Shown one piece after another: positions 1-12,256 of a stretch of 64,000 nt of DNA. A program made the position numbers and the translations under genes. This stretch comes from Euptelea pleiosperma. Its lineage: Eukaryota; Streptophyta; Magnoliopsida; Ranunculales; Eupteleaceae. The stretch covers positions 51,449,393 to 51,513,392 of the forward strand of contig CM068544.1 in the NCBI GenBank assembly GCA_035048495.1, given 5' to 3'. How positions within the stretch are numbered: the first letter of the stretch is position 1; each line of letters opens with the position of its first letter. The notes beneath the pieces are model-generated. The model had not been told where the DNA came from. It saw only the letters and a list, made by a program, of their open reading frames with translations, and searched no databases.

Positions 1-126
1 TTTTTCCGGTTAAAGTTATAGGTTTTTGAAATTTTTAAAGAAAAAGTTAATTTTCAAAGAGAGAGAGGTGAGTGCTTGAGGGGGGAGAAATTAAATTTTG
101 AAGAGAGAGAGAGAGAGAGAGACTTG

Positions 127-270
127 AGTGTCATTTTCATTGGTTGATTTGTGACCGTAGATTTCGAGCATTATTTGGGTTACTCAGATCCAAAGGTTTG
201 AAATCACTGATCAAGCTGATATTTGGTATATGGGTCCACCTAGGGATGGGACAAACATCCGTACAGTCAG
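127..270 (+). repeat. Family A MITE, right half only
   Basis: This is a diverged right arm of the palindromic family A element. It contains the family landmarks in order: a TGAGCATTATTTGG-like stretch, 'gatccaaaggtttgaaatca', 'aagctgat', 'gtccacctaggga' and 'acaaacatccgtac'. The left arm is missing, so the copy is truncated. A GA microsatellite (about 103-121) lies just before it. Confidence 0.6.
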
Positions 271-412
271 TTATCTATAATAGCAGAGATATACATTTTG
301 CCAAAAAAAAAAAAAATGTAAAGAAAAGAGAAGTCCTTTTGGTATGATTGAAATCTTAAAATTTTAATGAGGAATTGTCACATTACTTATAGGAACCACA
401 ATCAACAAAGAA

Positions 413-485
413 GCGCCTGTAGCTCAGTGGATAGAGCGTCTGTTTCCTAAGCAGAAAGTCGTAGGTTCGACCCCTACCTGGCGCG
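413..485 (+). tRNA. tRNA-Arg (anticodon CCT)
   Basis: A 73-nt cloverleaf can be read directly. The acceptor arm is GCGCCTG against CTGGCGC (one T-T mismatch), the D arm starts with AGCTCAGTGG, and the anticodon stem TCTGT/GCAGA encloses the loop TTCCTAA with anticodon CCT at positions 34-36. The T arm contains GGTTCGACCC. There is no intron. A TTTT run at about 498-501 could act as the Pol III terminator, and CAA motifs lie just upstream ('atcaacaaag'). It decodes AGG codons. The gene looks functional. Confidence 0.95.
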
Positions 486-1404
486 TCCAACCTAAGTCTT
501 TTAAGGCTTGAAAAGCCCACTACGTTGGATTCAATCAATTTTTTGGGTACTCGTATCTAACAGCTAGAGACCACGAATCGGGTGGATTTTTGTTGTAGGT
601 CTATCAAAGGGTGGGGAAATCATTCAAGGGTAAGGGGCCAAAAGAGTATGCCACATGGCATGTTTTCAAGCAAACCCACAACGAGAGTGAATTGCAGCCG
701 CCACATGTCAAAACCCTGTACAAAATATGTTCAAATGTGGGACCCACACATATTGGGTCAAGATCCTCTGACCCAATAATACGTGGGACTCACACAAATT
801 GAAAGAAAATGAAGTAAGCTAACTAATATAGGTACCAAACATTGCTTAAATATCGATATGCACAAAATATGTTCTAAATATTGAGATCTGTGTCATGTCT
901 CCGACGTGGGTGGGTACGACATGGGTACTTTGCCCATTTAGAAGAATTGAATTCACGCAACATAGCTGAGCCATTATCTGAAATGAGCTAAAACTTTGAG
1001 GGAGAATTCCAAGCCTACTTCAATGCTCGGAAAATATTGCAGATGCACAAAATTTCCTACTCTTCATCAAAGAGGAATGTATCAGAACATATTTTTCTTG
1101 AGAGACATATACAGATGATGGATGTATGATCTCATTAATCAAGATAACCTATACATACACAAATGGACACAAATAAATAGGGAACGCTTTTGTTGAACAT
1201 CTACAGACACGGGAACTAAGCTCGGTTTCTCTTTTTTTTATCCTCTTCCACAACAATGAACTCAATTGTCCTCTACTCATCCAGAAAAAAAAGAAAGAAC
1301 AAAAGAAGGAAAATGAAACCTGAGATGAACATGCCCAAACCTCGAATAGTTGAACACCCATGTCATGATCTCCAAAAAATCTCAAACTTGCTGTCTGGAT
1401 CATT
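486..1404. other. Intergenic space, no gene seen
   Basis: This stretch separates tRNA-Arg from the 3' end of the EDR4-like gene. Two overlapping short open frames (582-802) have no recognisable protein character. The part next to 1405 is likely the 3' untranslated region of the minus-strand gene, but no clear poly(A) signal was identified. Confidence 0.5.
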
Positions 1405-4400
1405 TCAATAATCTGTACCAGCATTTGACCCATCTATCATTCTGCTTGGTGAAGAATAGCCCATAAGCATATGGAGCGGCGAACCTGCTGGTGCTGGCAC
1501 CACTTCTGTTTGCAATGATAATTTCTCCAATTTGACGCCGTTGGAGGATGGACTTGCAGATTCAGATGCTTCTATTGAAATCTTGTGTTTGTTTGACTTT
1601 TTCTTTCTCTCTTCCATCCGCTCGGCATAACTACTTGAAGGTTGCTTTTCATAAGCTGCATTACTTTGAAGAACCGGAAATGCAGGCGTGAGGAAAGCAG
1701 GTTCACCCTCAGTAGAGCCGCTTTTACAAATAGAGAGTCCATAATCTTCAGAACATGACACCGGATCCCCTTGTGGGCAATCGTTGGCATGAGATGAAGA
1801 TGCTACATTCCTCCTGGTGGTAGCAGCACTACAGCTATCAAGCTCACTTGGTGGAGGTGCTATTGGATTCATAGAATAAGGAACAATGTGATTTCTGTTG
1901 TGAAGTGAAAACTTAAGTACCTTGGAACAGGCACCGCACTGTAGCTTATGGCATCTCTTTCTCGAAAGGAGAAAATCTACCGGTAGCTGCAGCAGTTTCC
2001 AACAACTATAGCAGATTATGAAAGGGGCTCCCCCTGCTATGGGCCGGAAATGTTGCTTCATGGGCTGACGTCTCTCCCTGTGATACAACTCCACCTCGTG
2101 GTCCATATGCCTCTGGTCATGGGGCCGTGGCTGTGTGTTACGACCCCGTAGAGGAAAATTGGAGTCCATATGCCGCTGTGGACTGGCAGGACTAGAGCTG
2201 TAAGTATTGTAGCACATATGACCAGGACGGGCCCTACATAGTCCTTCATTATAGCATATGTCGGGCTGTGGAAACTGTGGTGGGCATTGCCAATTTTCAG
2301 GGTAGCAATACAAACAGGAGTAGTCAACATGGTGTCTACAATTTGAGGCCTTTCCTGAGAAAGGCATTTGCGAGAAGCCGTATTGGAGGGGCATGGATTT
2401 TATTGGCCTGTATGCTCCAGGAGGACGCCGAGGATAGTTTGCATCATAACAATGCAGACCTTCCTGGAAGTGTGGTTCATGATTATAGTGCAGTGGCCGC
2501 TGCTTTTCCTGTCGAGTGCCTCTGGTTGGAAACCTTCCATTTGCCTTCCCTCTCTGTTCATACGATCTATTAAGTTGATCTCTCAGTTCATCCACCTTTC
2601 TCAAGAGTTCCATTTGGTTGCGTTCAACATACTCAAGCTTGTCGGGGGAATGCAAACTTGAGCTGTGTAGAAACTCATCATGCCTGTAATTTGAAGGGCC
2701 ACCATTTTCATAACCAGCAGAGGAACCCCTTTGGTAAAGGGGCTCCGAAGACAGAAACTTATCTCTTTCCAACCCCATCCAGTTTCGTATTGGATGGAAG
2801 TCCTCAGAGTCATGTGAATACACTCTCTCTTGTGCTTGCATGCCATATCTGGTAGTTTCCTGCAATGCATCTTGATCCCAATTAATGCTGCCATGCTTCT
2901 GATTTAATGACACCGACAAGAACTTCCTTCCCTGATGTTGCTCTTCTGAATTGGTACTTATCTTGTTATTCACTAGGAAATCCTCCTTTTTTGGCCTCCC
3001 TTTAGTACTGACAAACTCTGCTACCCTTTCTGGTTCAAACGAATTTCTTTTAGATAGGTGCGGATGTTGGTCAGAGACATGGTCGTCCCAGCCATCGTAA
3101 GAAGAAACACTGCCATCATAAGCATGAGAGCTTCTGGTTGTTGTAGATTTTGAAACATCTCTAAGTTTACTACCGAGCTTTGTATCAACCATATCCTCCT
3201 CCAAAATGATACTGCAGTCAGTACGTTCGGTAGTTTCCACTGTATCTCTTGACCTTAAATGGTCAGAGTGATGGTGAACAATCTTCTGAGATTTCTCTAA
3301 TTGTTCATTCAAAGAACAATCAATCTGCAATGGGATGCTCTCATCTGATGGCTTATATGCGCTAGAGGTTGAGCTCCTTCCTCCAGAATCCAGTTGACTG
3401 TCAGGACTTGTGTCAGGACTTGAGGTTCCAAAGTTAGAATCCCTCCCATTGCTTTCATCTACCATGCTATTCCCACCAGCTTCAGATGGCAATTCTTCTT
3501 TCTCCTGACAATTAAGCTCACCAGAAGAAGAAATTCCATCTAAAATTCTATTTTCAGACTGCTCCTTATCGCAATCCCCAGGTTCAACTTGCTCATGTGC
3601 TTCTGTGGAGCAAAGAATCTCTCTTTGACTTGAGCGAGTCAAGTCCTTATCTTCAGAATCATGCTCTGAATCATTCTTCTGAGCAGGATTATTTTCAAGT
3701 GTTTTCGAGCTTATACCTTCCTCGCCTTGTTTGCGATTTTTTGCTGTGTGCAGAAACATGATAGACAAATTTGTAAGTAAATAAAATCTCATACAATGAT
3801 AGCTATTATCAGTAAAAAGAATGCGGAAATTATGGCACACATTGTGTACACCAAAAGGATGGTCTATCAATAGCATAGCAGTATGAGTGGGGCATGTGCA
3901 GGGGAGGTATTTAATGATTTCTTTTAATAATATTTTTTATGATGTCAGATGCAGTCATGGGTCAACTCGTCACCTTGGCTGGTTGAACAGGATCGGCTGG
4001 CCCGGCCTCTACACTGGTTCAATGACCGAGTGAGTTTAAAAACATTGGTTTCCGCCTAGGAGAAACTCAACATAAGAAATTGACTCGTTTGGATGATTGG
4101 AACAATGCATTCTATGACATTGTTTTGGATGAAAAAAATAGATTATGACAAAAAATCCAGCAAAAAGTCTACAGATTGGAAGCTTAGGATTGGCCCATTT
4201 CTTTAGTGTAAGAGATCTCATAGGTAGAATGATTGGTCCCCAACCACTGCACATGCTTCAGGTTTACAGTAAAGCCATTGGTAGACTGCCCATACTCCTT
4301 AGGGCTACCAAAAAAATTATTACCTTGGAGAGTTGCGCCGCATCCACCACATTTATACACAGGAATGTCCGGCAACTCTGGAAGAACCCCCCTACATTTG

Positions 4401-4441
4401 GGACATCTGACAATTCGGACTTTAGTGCCTCTACTGGTCAT
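1405..4441 (-). CDS. EDR4-like protein (ENHANCED DISEASE RESISTANCE 4 family, DUF3133)
   Basis: There are two coding exons on the minus strand, 4441-4324 and 3743-1405, joined by a 580-nt GT-AG intron in phase 1. The product is 818 residues. The N-terminus carries a zinc ribbon with CPKC at about residues 13-16 and CGGC at about 32-35. The exon join restores the family sequence 'ATLQAKNRKQ'. The middle is acidic and Ser-rich, with a short predicted coiled coil around 'LLRKVDELRDQL'. The C-terminal DUF3133 region (about 610-660) has CYSCW and CGACSKV. Near the end is a conserved-looking LHMLMGYSSPS motif. In Arabidopsis, EDR4 is a plasma-membrane and endosome-associated negative regulator of salicylate-dependent powdery-mildew resistance. 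It binds clathrin heavy chain and helps relocate the kinase EDR1. The role here is inferred from family membership. Orthology versus paralogy within the DUF3133 family is not settled. The frame is intact. Confidence 0.88.
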
Positions 4442-6693
4442 GTTCCTCCAAATATCTTAAGATTTTGTCAGAGAACCTTTCAAAGTGTTAGTCCTACAAT
4501 TCTTTTTTTGCTAGGCAACACGGTTGAGGCTGGACTGCAAGACCTGAAACAGCATTTTGTGCTTAAGTGATGATAGAAGCAGATTAGAAAATAGAAGAAA
4601 AAAGTGGAAACTCAATGAAAGCTCTATCAGATCTTTCCAGGAACAAAATCACAAGGAAGAGATCCCGTGGCAATCTTATGATTTCAAATCCATTACAACC
4701 TCTGCGCTTCATCAAATGTTCCTTTGCATCATCAGATAAGAACATATGGTTTGTATAAAATGGATATGAAACAGGCAACCTTCAATAATGTTTCTAAGAG
4801 AAGGCAAAGGAGAAGATCTGAACTGGACTTAACATGGAAGAAGGGCAAAAGACTCCAGTGTACAACAGAACTTTGAGATGTAGAGGAAAAAATCTGATTT
4901 TAGAAAACGTAGAAACTAAATTTAAGAAACAAACATATTAACATGAATAGTACATTAAAAAATTGCTACGACACAATTAAAAAGGGAGAAAAAAAATCAA
5001 GAAATGTTATTACACAAGAAGACCAATAAATTTAAAAATAAATTAAAAATGAAATGGAAAAGACAATGATATAAGGCTCTGTATGATAATCAACAAAAAG
5101 TTTTACAGAAAAATGATTTGTATGTCAGGAAGTGTTGATACAGAAAAAGTTTTATGACATTTATGTGCAAAAATCATTTCTAGAAAACTTATTTTGTGCA
5201 ACCATACAGATCCTAAAAGAAAAACCAAGTACCTTTCAATCCCTGATTTGCATAGAAAGGACAACCACCCACAATCCAAGAATAGATGAAGAACAATTCA
5301 ACTAAAACTATAAATGATCTACCAAATATATATAGATATATACTTTCAAAGACATACAAAAGCACACACAAGACCTCATAAAAGTTTTAACAAAAAAAAA
5401 ACCTCATAACAGTTGGCTCTAAATCTTTACGAAATATAACCATTTACACTGTAAAATTGCTGGGAATTCAACAAGCAATGAAAATGACCTGCAAGAAAAA
5501 AAAATTTGGAAAAGAAAACTAAATAACCAAGTAAAGTTTCAATCCCTGGTTCGGATATAAAGAAAAAGAGAAAGCATTTAGCAATGCGAAAAATAAATGG
5601 TTAAACTAAACTCAAATAAATCAGGACAAGAACTTCCAGAAAGCAGAAACTTCAAAGGAAAAAAAAATGCATTGATATTGAATGGAATTCACTTCTAAAT
5701 GTAAACGATCCACGGGAAGTAAAAATGGAGAAACTTCCACACCTCAGATCAAATATAAAGACAAAAACCCCACCAATAAATGCATCAATTACACAAAAAC
5801 CAAAATGATTTGAGACCTAATCACGCAGAAAAAAAAATTCCATAAATGGTAAAAGGGAAAGTCAAAATCCACATAAGCGCCCTAGAAATAACCAAGCATA
5901 AGGTGAAATTCAACTGCATGGGGGGGAGCGTGAAATCTACAGAAATAACTCCAGAACCAAAGGAACAAACAGAAATAACACAAAATGATTCAGTGAAAAA
6001 CAAAGAAAGCAATTAGAACTATTAAAATTAATTACAGAACAAACCCGATCAATCCAATAAAACACTAAGGATTCAAGAAATATAAGAATAACTGAACCGG
6101 AAAAGACCTAGATTTTCAAAGGACCGGCTAAAACCCGAACTGCCTTGAAGACCTAGCTCAAAATCTACATAAAACCCCTAGAAATCTGACGAATAAATGC
6201 ATCGGCTAAATAGAACCAAGCAGAAATTGAAATTCATCGAAGGCCATAAATGAAAAAAAAGAGGTAAGAAACGAAAAGGAAAATTTGGTAAGGTCTCAAG
6301 ACCTAGCTTAAAACCTACAGAAAGAACTGTAACAAAACAAGGTTAAAGCATCAAGTATATGGCATCCTATCAGGAATTAAAATTCAAATGGAAAAAAAAA
6401 CAAGTTATGTTTTTAAGACGACTCAAAATATACAGAACAAAAGTAATCAAACCAATAAAAGACTCAGAATCCGAAAAAAACTTAGATCAGCAAAATTACA
6501 TCAAGATCGAAGTGGAAACATGATTCTCTCGTTGTCGAGGTTACATACTTCCAATAGTTACAAGATCAAGAGCTATAAAGAAATTAGAAAACAGAGGAGA
6601 AGAGAAAGAAAAATGTTGATCGAAACACTAAGATGACACAATAAATTTACATTTCATATATGAATTAATCTGTCTTGGTAAGATCTACGAACC
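4442..6693 (-). other. Probable 5' untranslated leader with a 2.1-kb leader intron of the EDR4-like gene
   Basis: On the minus strand a good donor (GAG|GTTCGT, intron beginning at 6692) and a plausible acceptor (CTTGCAG, exon beginning at 4534) would remove about 2.16 kb. That would leave a short leader exon just before the ATG at 4441. The enclosed sequence is A-rich on the plus strand, so T-rich in the transcript sense, as expected of a plant intron. No coding potential or known repeat was recognised in it. The splice pair is inferred, not demonstrated. Confidence 0.45.
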
Positions 6694-7080
6694 TCGCAAG
6701 AAAGAGAGACAAAGAAAACCGAGAATAGCGAATTTTCAGAGATTCTTTTCTTAGCCGTGAAGCTTCCGATCTCCTCTCTCTCTCTCAGAACTCCGAAGAC
6801 TTCTCTCTTCTATGAGTTTCGTGTCTCCAAAGCTCGTCAATGGCGGACTGAGCTCTCTGGAGTCTGGTCGTTAATTTGAGAAATCTCTCTCTCTCTCTCT
6901 CTCTCTCCCTATCTCTCTACTTTGTGCGCGTATGTGCGTGAGTCAGTTGGTGTCTCGTACACAAACTTGGGAAGGAAAAAAGGAGGAGAGAGAGAGACAG
7001 AGAGCGCGCGTTGAAGTTTGCAATCTGCATCCTCTCCCTCGAGTCTTCAGAGTTATTGCGGCTTGTTGACGTGTCAAAGT
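6694..7080 (-). promoter_or_regulatory. GA-rich leader and promoter region of the EDR4-like gene
   Basis: In the sense of the minus-strand gene this is a GA/CT-rich stretch. It has GAGA runs at about 6773-6785 and 6883-6907, and another at 6987-7000. Such runs are common around plant transcription starts. No convincing TATA box was found, so the start site is not fixed. Confidence 0.4.
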
Positions 7081-7811
7081 TTTATCCCACTAGAGAAATA
7101 CCCCTCCCACTTTAACATTTGATTTTTGAAAATAACAGTTAGACTGTTTTGTTAAAAGGGTATTTTCGTCAAATGCTGATTTGAAAAATCAATTCCCAAA
7201 TTTGATTGTATATATCTGGATCGTCCATCTCGAGGACACTGACCTTATAGATGTTTGTCCAATCCCTAGGTAGGCCTACAAACCCAGAATCAACCTGATC
7301 AGTGATTTCTAAGAGTGAGTTGAACCCTGTACAGTTGGATTACCTATGCCAAGCCGTCTCATTTGCCACGTACATTATGTAAAATAAAAAAAATAAAAAC
7401 AACTGGAAAATGTGGTAAACCAGCAGACTTGGACGGACAAATCTAGTCTGCAGTAGTTTTCAGGTTTAAAAGTATGCAAACATTGTCGGTACTGTTGGAT
7501 GTCCCTTGAAAATTGTGTTATTTCAATGTTTTTTTAAAAAATATTTTATAAATTAAAAACACGTTTTTCAAAGAGCATTCAACGGTGGATTCAATGTTTA
7601 CATACTAGATTTGTCCGACTTACACCTGGTGTACAGGATCTCATTTCCTTCCGTAGCTTGTGGCCAAAAACCTTTATGTTTTCTTTTTTGTAATCATCTT
7701 GTTGGCCAAAAACAAAGGGAGGTGATATTGCCGTTGTCAGTAAATGCTTTAAAGGGACATTTTGGATAATTTAGCCTGACAACATCACTAGCATCAGCCA
7801 TGTAAAAATGG
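7081..7811. other. Intergenic, with a half copy of family A
   Basis: At about 7219-7330 there is a diverged left arm of family A ('gaccttatagatgtttg', 'caatccctaggta', 'cagtgatttcta'). The rest is AT-rich sequence in which no feature was recognised. Confidence 0.5.
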
Positions 7812-8222
7812 GAGTAAAAACTTTGATGACAGGGTCCTGTCATCGAGGCCGATGACATGGCGCAATATGAGCTTAGAGAACTCTGAGCGTATGTTTTTAC
7901 AATCCCCAGGTTGACCTAAAAACCAAAAATCAGATTTATTATTGATTTCAAACCATTGGATCTGTGTACCTCAAATAATGGTCAATAATGCTCAAATTCT
8001 CCCACTGTTAATATCAACCCATGAAAATAATTCCAATCCAACGCCTAGAATTGAGTAATCAGGCTGATTTTTGGTTTGTAGGTCCAGCTAGGGTTAATCT
8101 GTGGAATCTGAACGAATCGGATCTGATTGTAGCTTCAGGTTCAGGTGCCGTACCGCGGCCAGACCGGAAAGGAGGGGGCAGCCACGTGGCTCATATTGTG
8201 ACTGTCATCAAAATCTTAACTA
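7812..8222. repeat. Family A MITE (outer arms GAGTAAAAACTTTGATGACAG)
   Basis: Inverted outer arms are GAGTAAAAACTTTGATGACAG at the left and the matching ctgtcatcaaaatc at the right. The inner family A core has 'aaccaaaaatcag' and 'ggctgatttttggtttgtag'. The right arm is interrupted by about 75 bp of unrelated sequence between 'ggtccagctaggg' and 'gccacgtggctc'. A second outer-arm remnant lies at 8342-8392. Confidence 0.75.
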
Positions 8223-8531
8223 AAAATGGAGCCCAGCCAAATCTCACTCAACAATTGAATACATATTATAATTGAGTGTCGTTTCCAAATGCACATTTTC
8301 CGATCTGGACCGCCCAATGATTTTGTTGACCGTTGTAAATAATATAGTATGGTTCTCGACGACAGTTTGCTGTCATCAAAGTTTTACTAATATAGCATCG
8401 CGGTTACAAAGCCGCAATGGATGAACTAGGTACCAGGTCAAAGTAACAACTTAGATTGATGGTCAAATGACATGGTTCGAGGAGAGAGGACTGAACCATC
8501 GAGGTCTCAGGGAGTCAGGGTTGTCTAGCAC

Positions 8532-8899
8532 GAGTAAACCTTCCATGACACCGGCAGTCAGTGACGCCGCCGACTGCAGCCAGTATGAGCAACGTGGCAC
8601 ATTCTTAAGAGAACACTGACCATATGGATTTTTGACCAATCACTGAGTGGACATAAACCAAAAATCAGCCTAATTAGTTATTTAACCTTTGGATCTTTGT
8701 ACTCCAACAATGCTCAAATTCCTATGGTTAAAAATTAACCCATGAAAATTACTTCAATCCAACGCTTAGAAATCAATGATCAGATTTATTTTTTGTTTGT
8801 AGTCCACCTAGTGATTGGCCAAACATCCATACGGTCAGTGTCCTCTTAAGAATGTGCCATGTGGCTCGACTGACTGCAAGTGTCATCGATTGTTTACTC
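8532..8899. repeat. Family A MITE with 9-bp target duplication
   Basis: The element is 368 bp. Its arms are GAGTAAACCTTCCATGACAC and, inverted at the right, gtgtcatcgattgtttactc. It is flanked by GTCTAGCAC (8523-8531) and GTCTAGCAG (8900-8908), a 9-bp target-site duplication with one mismatch. Duplications of 9 bp are the hallmark of Mutator-type transposition. It has no coding capacity and would need a transposase in trans. Confidence 0.85.
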
Positions 8900-8933
8900 G
8901 TCTAGCAGAAGACAGGCTAATAGTTGTAAGGGT

Positions 8934-9241
8934 CATGGTTTAAAAAAGGACCCTTATATAATAGAACTCCGAAAAAATATAGCCATTAATTTTTTTTCTC
9001 AACGGCCGTTGTTTTTCCATTAAAACGAAAATAACAACCTTATTTTCTGAGAAAATTTGTGAAAAATGGTAATTATTTCTATTATATTCCAGTATTTTTT
9101 TAATTGCAAATTTGAATTTCAACGCCATTTCCCCAAATTTCCGTTAGTTTTCTATTATTTTTCATTTTTTCCCTTGAGCGTTACAATTTGTTATAACAGA
9201 AAAAAATGGTAACGACCCCAGTCCGTTATACCTTAAACCTC
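8934..9241. repeat. H1 (AACGG-rich) MITE
   Basis: It starts 'catggtttaaaaaagg' and ends 'ccgttataccttaaacctc', so the ends are inverted repeats. The interior is rich in AACGG/CCGTT and includes 'gaatttcaacgccattt'. The flanks GTAAGGGT and AGAAGGGT form an imperfect 8-bp duplication (6 of 8). Confidence 0.7.
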
Positions 9242-10184
9242 AAGAAGGGTCTCACATAGTCTCGAGCAAGACAACCTGAGACCAAGTTGGATTAGGCTGA
9301 TCTAGATTATGCCTGGATCGATCCATGGCATACTTTGTAAATTCTTCGAATTATTTACGAATAATTCCTAAACAGTATGAATTATTAAAAACTAAAAAAA
9401 ATGAATTTTGAAAAAGAATTCCTGCATTTTCTAACATAATCGAATTATTCACGAACTTTCTGATTTTGAACATGAAAAATCATTATATAGGATAAAAAAT
9501 TGTCAATATTTTGCTTTTTAAAAATTTTAAATTATTTTCGCTTAATTTTTGAATGAAAAACTCCAAATGGTACTCTGAACATTTCTCCACGTACCCTATT
9601 TTTGTCGCATTCCGAATTGCTAACTATATTCCGTGGAACATTATCAAGATTGAATTTCTCGATGGAAATTGTTAATAGTGGTCCAAGTTTTGCACCGTGT
9701 CCGTGTGGGACACCAAATCTTTGGGATGCGAATCACTTGAATTATCGAAATGAATTGATCACAGCCACAAGCTAGCACGACTATTCCCCACCTTTCAACC
9801 GAAGAAAGTCAACCACGGCAGGGTAACTCGGCTTAAATCGACCGCCGTTGACCCAGCATATAGTGGCCAGCTGTCATACGCCAGGTGGCGCACTATCGTC
9901 CAAGAGATCCAGCTTGTAAATGGGCTCCACAATCGGGGAGTAGTCCTTGTATGTGGGGACCACTCACGACCGGCGCAATTACAACCAAAACGTGGTGAGT
10001 ATAAAATATGAAGGCAACTTGCCGCCCAAAAACTTTCCAGAAGCATTTGACATGGATGAGAGTATGAGACCAGTTTCGAGTCGCCACGTGGTGGTGTTGG
10101 ACTATTTGATGCACTGACGTCTTGTGTGCGACATTATGAAGTCACCGACGTGAAATCAGAAATTCAGAAGAGCAGAGAGCTGTT
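9242..10184. other. Intergenic, no gene recognised
   Basis: This is AT-rich sequence up to about 9700, then a more GC-balanced part. Short minus-strand open frames at 9795-10114 overlap each other and show no known domain. I see no repeat family here. Confidence 0.4.
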
Positions 10185-10585
10185 CTTTGATGCAGCCTTC
10201 TGTATCAAAATTTTGATGCAGAAGTTCCGACAAATTGCAACGTAATAGACTCGTGCGGGCCCACTTGCCACTTGAATGTCTGCCGTACACTATGATAGAC
10301 CTACACACCAAAAATCAGAGTGATTGGTGATTTCTAGCCATATGATTTGAGCACTTTTTCATCATGGGCTTTATGAACAGGCCGATGAGTTGGTTACAAG
10401 CCCATGACAAAAAAGTGCTCAAATCCAATGGCAAAGAATCACTAATCACACTGATTTTTGGTCTGTGGGTTCACCAAGATGTGGGCCAAACATTCATGGA
10501 GGCAGTTGGTCGGAAAGAGTCTACTACGTGGCAAATTGAGGGACTTCTGCATCAAAATTATGATACAGAAGTGGGTATCATAGAT
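10185..10585. repeat. MITE with ends related to TTTGATGCAG, family A-like core
   Basis: Long inverted arms are visible: 'gatgcagccttctgtatc' and 'ttttgatgcagaagttcc' at the left, with their complements at the right ('ggacttctgcatcaaaatta', 'gatacagaagtgggtatc'). The centre carries the shared core phrases 'ccaaaaatcagagtgattgg' and 'ctgatttttggtctgtgggt'. It is one of several elements that combine this core with different outer arms. Confidence 0.7.
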
Positions 10586-10711
10586 TTTTCCTTAACTAAT
10601 CCCATAAAAATCTATTACTTAATATTTTTATTAATAAAATCACTAAACAGCATCTCTTCAACTTTCCAGCTTTGTTGGATTGAGGAGGACAATTCAAATT
10701 GACCCAGTCGT

Positions 10712-10997
10712 AAATTTGATGGTCAAAGTCGAGATAGTTCTACTTCACGGCAATGCAGCTATAAATTTGACGGTCAAAATCGAGATAGTTCTACTTCACG
10801 GCAATGCAGCTATAAATTTGACGGTCAAAATCGAGAAAGTTTTGAGAAACCTTCCATGACACCTGCAGTCAGCGGTCGCATCTGACTACAGTAAATATGA
10901 GAGACAAATTTGACGGTCAAAATCGAGAAAGTTTTGAGAAACCTTCCATGACACCTGCAGTCAGCGGTCGCATCTGACTACAGTAAATATGAGAAAC
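10712..10997 (+). repeat. Local tandem duplications (51-bp and 92-bp units)
   Basis: A 51-bp unit starting 'aaatttga.ggtcaaa' is present at 10712 and 10763. The same 'aaatttgacggtcaaaatcg' start then opens a 92-bp unit at 10814 that is repeated from 10906. The second 92-bp copy runs into the left arm of a family A element (to about 11120). The near identity of the units indicates recent duplication. Confidence 0.8.
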
Positions 10998-11120
10998 GTG
11001 GCCCATTCTTAAGAAAACACTGACCATATGGATGTTTGACCAATCACTGGGTGGGCTTACAAACCAAAAATCAGCCTGATTAGTGAATTAAAACCTTTGG
11101 ATCTTTATACTCAAAGATTA
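10985..11120. repeat. Family A MITE, left half
   Basis: The landmarks 'acgtggcccattcttaag', 'gaccatatggatgtttgacc' and 'aatcagcctgattagtga' are present. The right half is missing. Confidence 0.65.
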
Positions 11121-11374
11121 GTTCAAAGGGGTGAATTTGAAAATTATGGAAATTCAAAGGCAAGTTACAAAGCTAAAAAGAAGATGATGGAAAAGTCAGA
11201 TTTGTCGATTTGATGAGATGGAAGGCGGGAAAACCGAAAAACAGCCTACTTATGGATTTGGAATCTGGATGCTCATGGTTAAAAAAACAACCATTATGAC
11301 GCTAACAAACTACATATTATTATGTTAGCCACTTTTTCAAAATAACGGGCAAGTGACAGTGGTTATCCCTCCGG

Positions 11375-11480
11375 TCTCCACTTATACCTTATCTTATAAG
11401 CTTCAATAAAGAAGGACCGAGATCTTATCCCTCAACTGGACGGTGGATCTCACCCACTCACATGCACTCGACCACTAATT
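11375..11480 (+). mobile_element. Fragment of the short Helitron
   Basis: It matches the middle of the 160-bp Helitron unit ('cttcaataaagaaggaccga', 'tcaactggacggtggatctc'). Both termini are lost. Confidence 0.55.
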
Positions 11481-11701
11481 TCTTACATACAGTAGTAAGG
11501 TCCACATGGAGATTATGTTCGTAGCTGGAAAATCAATCTATTATATCTGGACCATCTAATTTAGCCGTTACGTTAGGTCGACTTGCTTTTATAAAGTTAA
11601 TTAGACTGGTGATGATGGTCAACATGGCGAGGGCAATGCAGTATGCATTTAGATTGTTCCACACAAAGTTTTATGTGGGCCCACCACCAGATATACCGTA
11701 A

Positions 11702-12103
11702 GGTAAAAAGATGTAACAAGGTATGTCTGAAACTGTTTCAAATGCGGAAGCACTAGTTTTGTTACTCACCACTATCATTTGGGCCCACTGACCGCATGGA
11801 TGTTTATGCCCCCGGGTGGATATACAGACTACAAATCACCCTGATTGGTAATCTATAACCATTAGATTTTAACACTTTTTAGCACTTTTTAAGGCATTCT
11901 TATAGCCTTTGAATGCAACCATTTTTTGAATAGTAGAACCGACGGCTAAAATTCATTAAACAAGCTGATTTTTGGTATGAATGTCTATTAAGGGGTGGGC
12001 TAAACATCCATGCGGTCAGTAGGCCAATATGGCAGCGGTGACTACCAAAAATGCCGCTTCCACAAATGAAAGATCTCAGGTATACCTTGTTACATCACGA
12101 CCC
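11702..12103. repeat. M2 MITE with perfect 9-bp target duplication
   Basis: This is a full 402-bp copy with inverted ends GATGTAACAAGGTAT and ATACCTTGTTACATC. It is flanked on both sides by ATACCGTAA (11693-11701 and 12104-12112). The interior is an imperfect palindrome built on 'gcggaagc', 'gggcccactgaccgcatgg', 'ccaaaaatcag'-like phrases and their complements. The 9-bp duplication places it with Mutator-type elements. No open frame. Confidence 0.9.
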
Positions 12104-12256
12104 ATACCGTAATACAACACATTTTCAATATAATGTCTATTTAAAAAGCAATACTGCATAACAAATATTAAGTTATAGTTAATAAAATATTATTTTTTTT
12201 TTAAATTAAACATAGGCATTTGCATACCCAACAGAAGCAAATAGTGGTGGCTGTGA

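Noticed and set aside
2268..2661. Plus-strand open frames of about 100 residues within the EDR4-like gene
   Set aside because: They are antisense shadows of a well-supported coding exon and show no domain.
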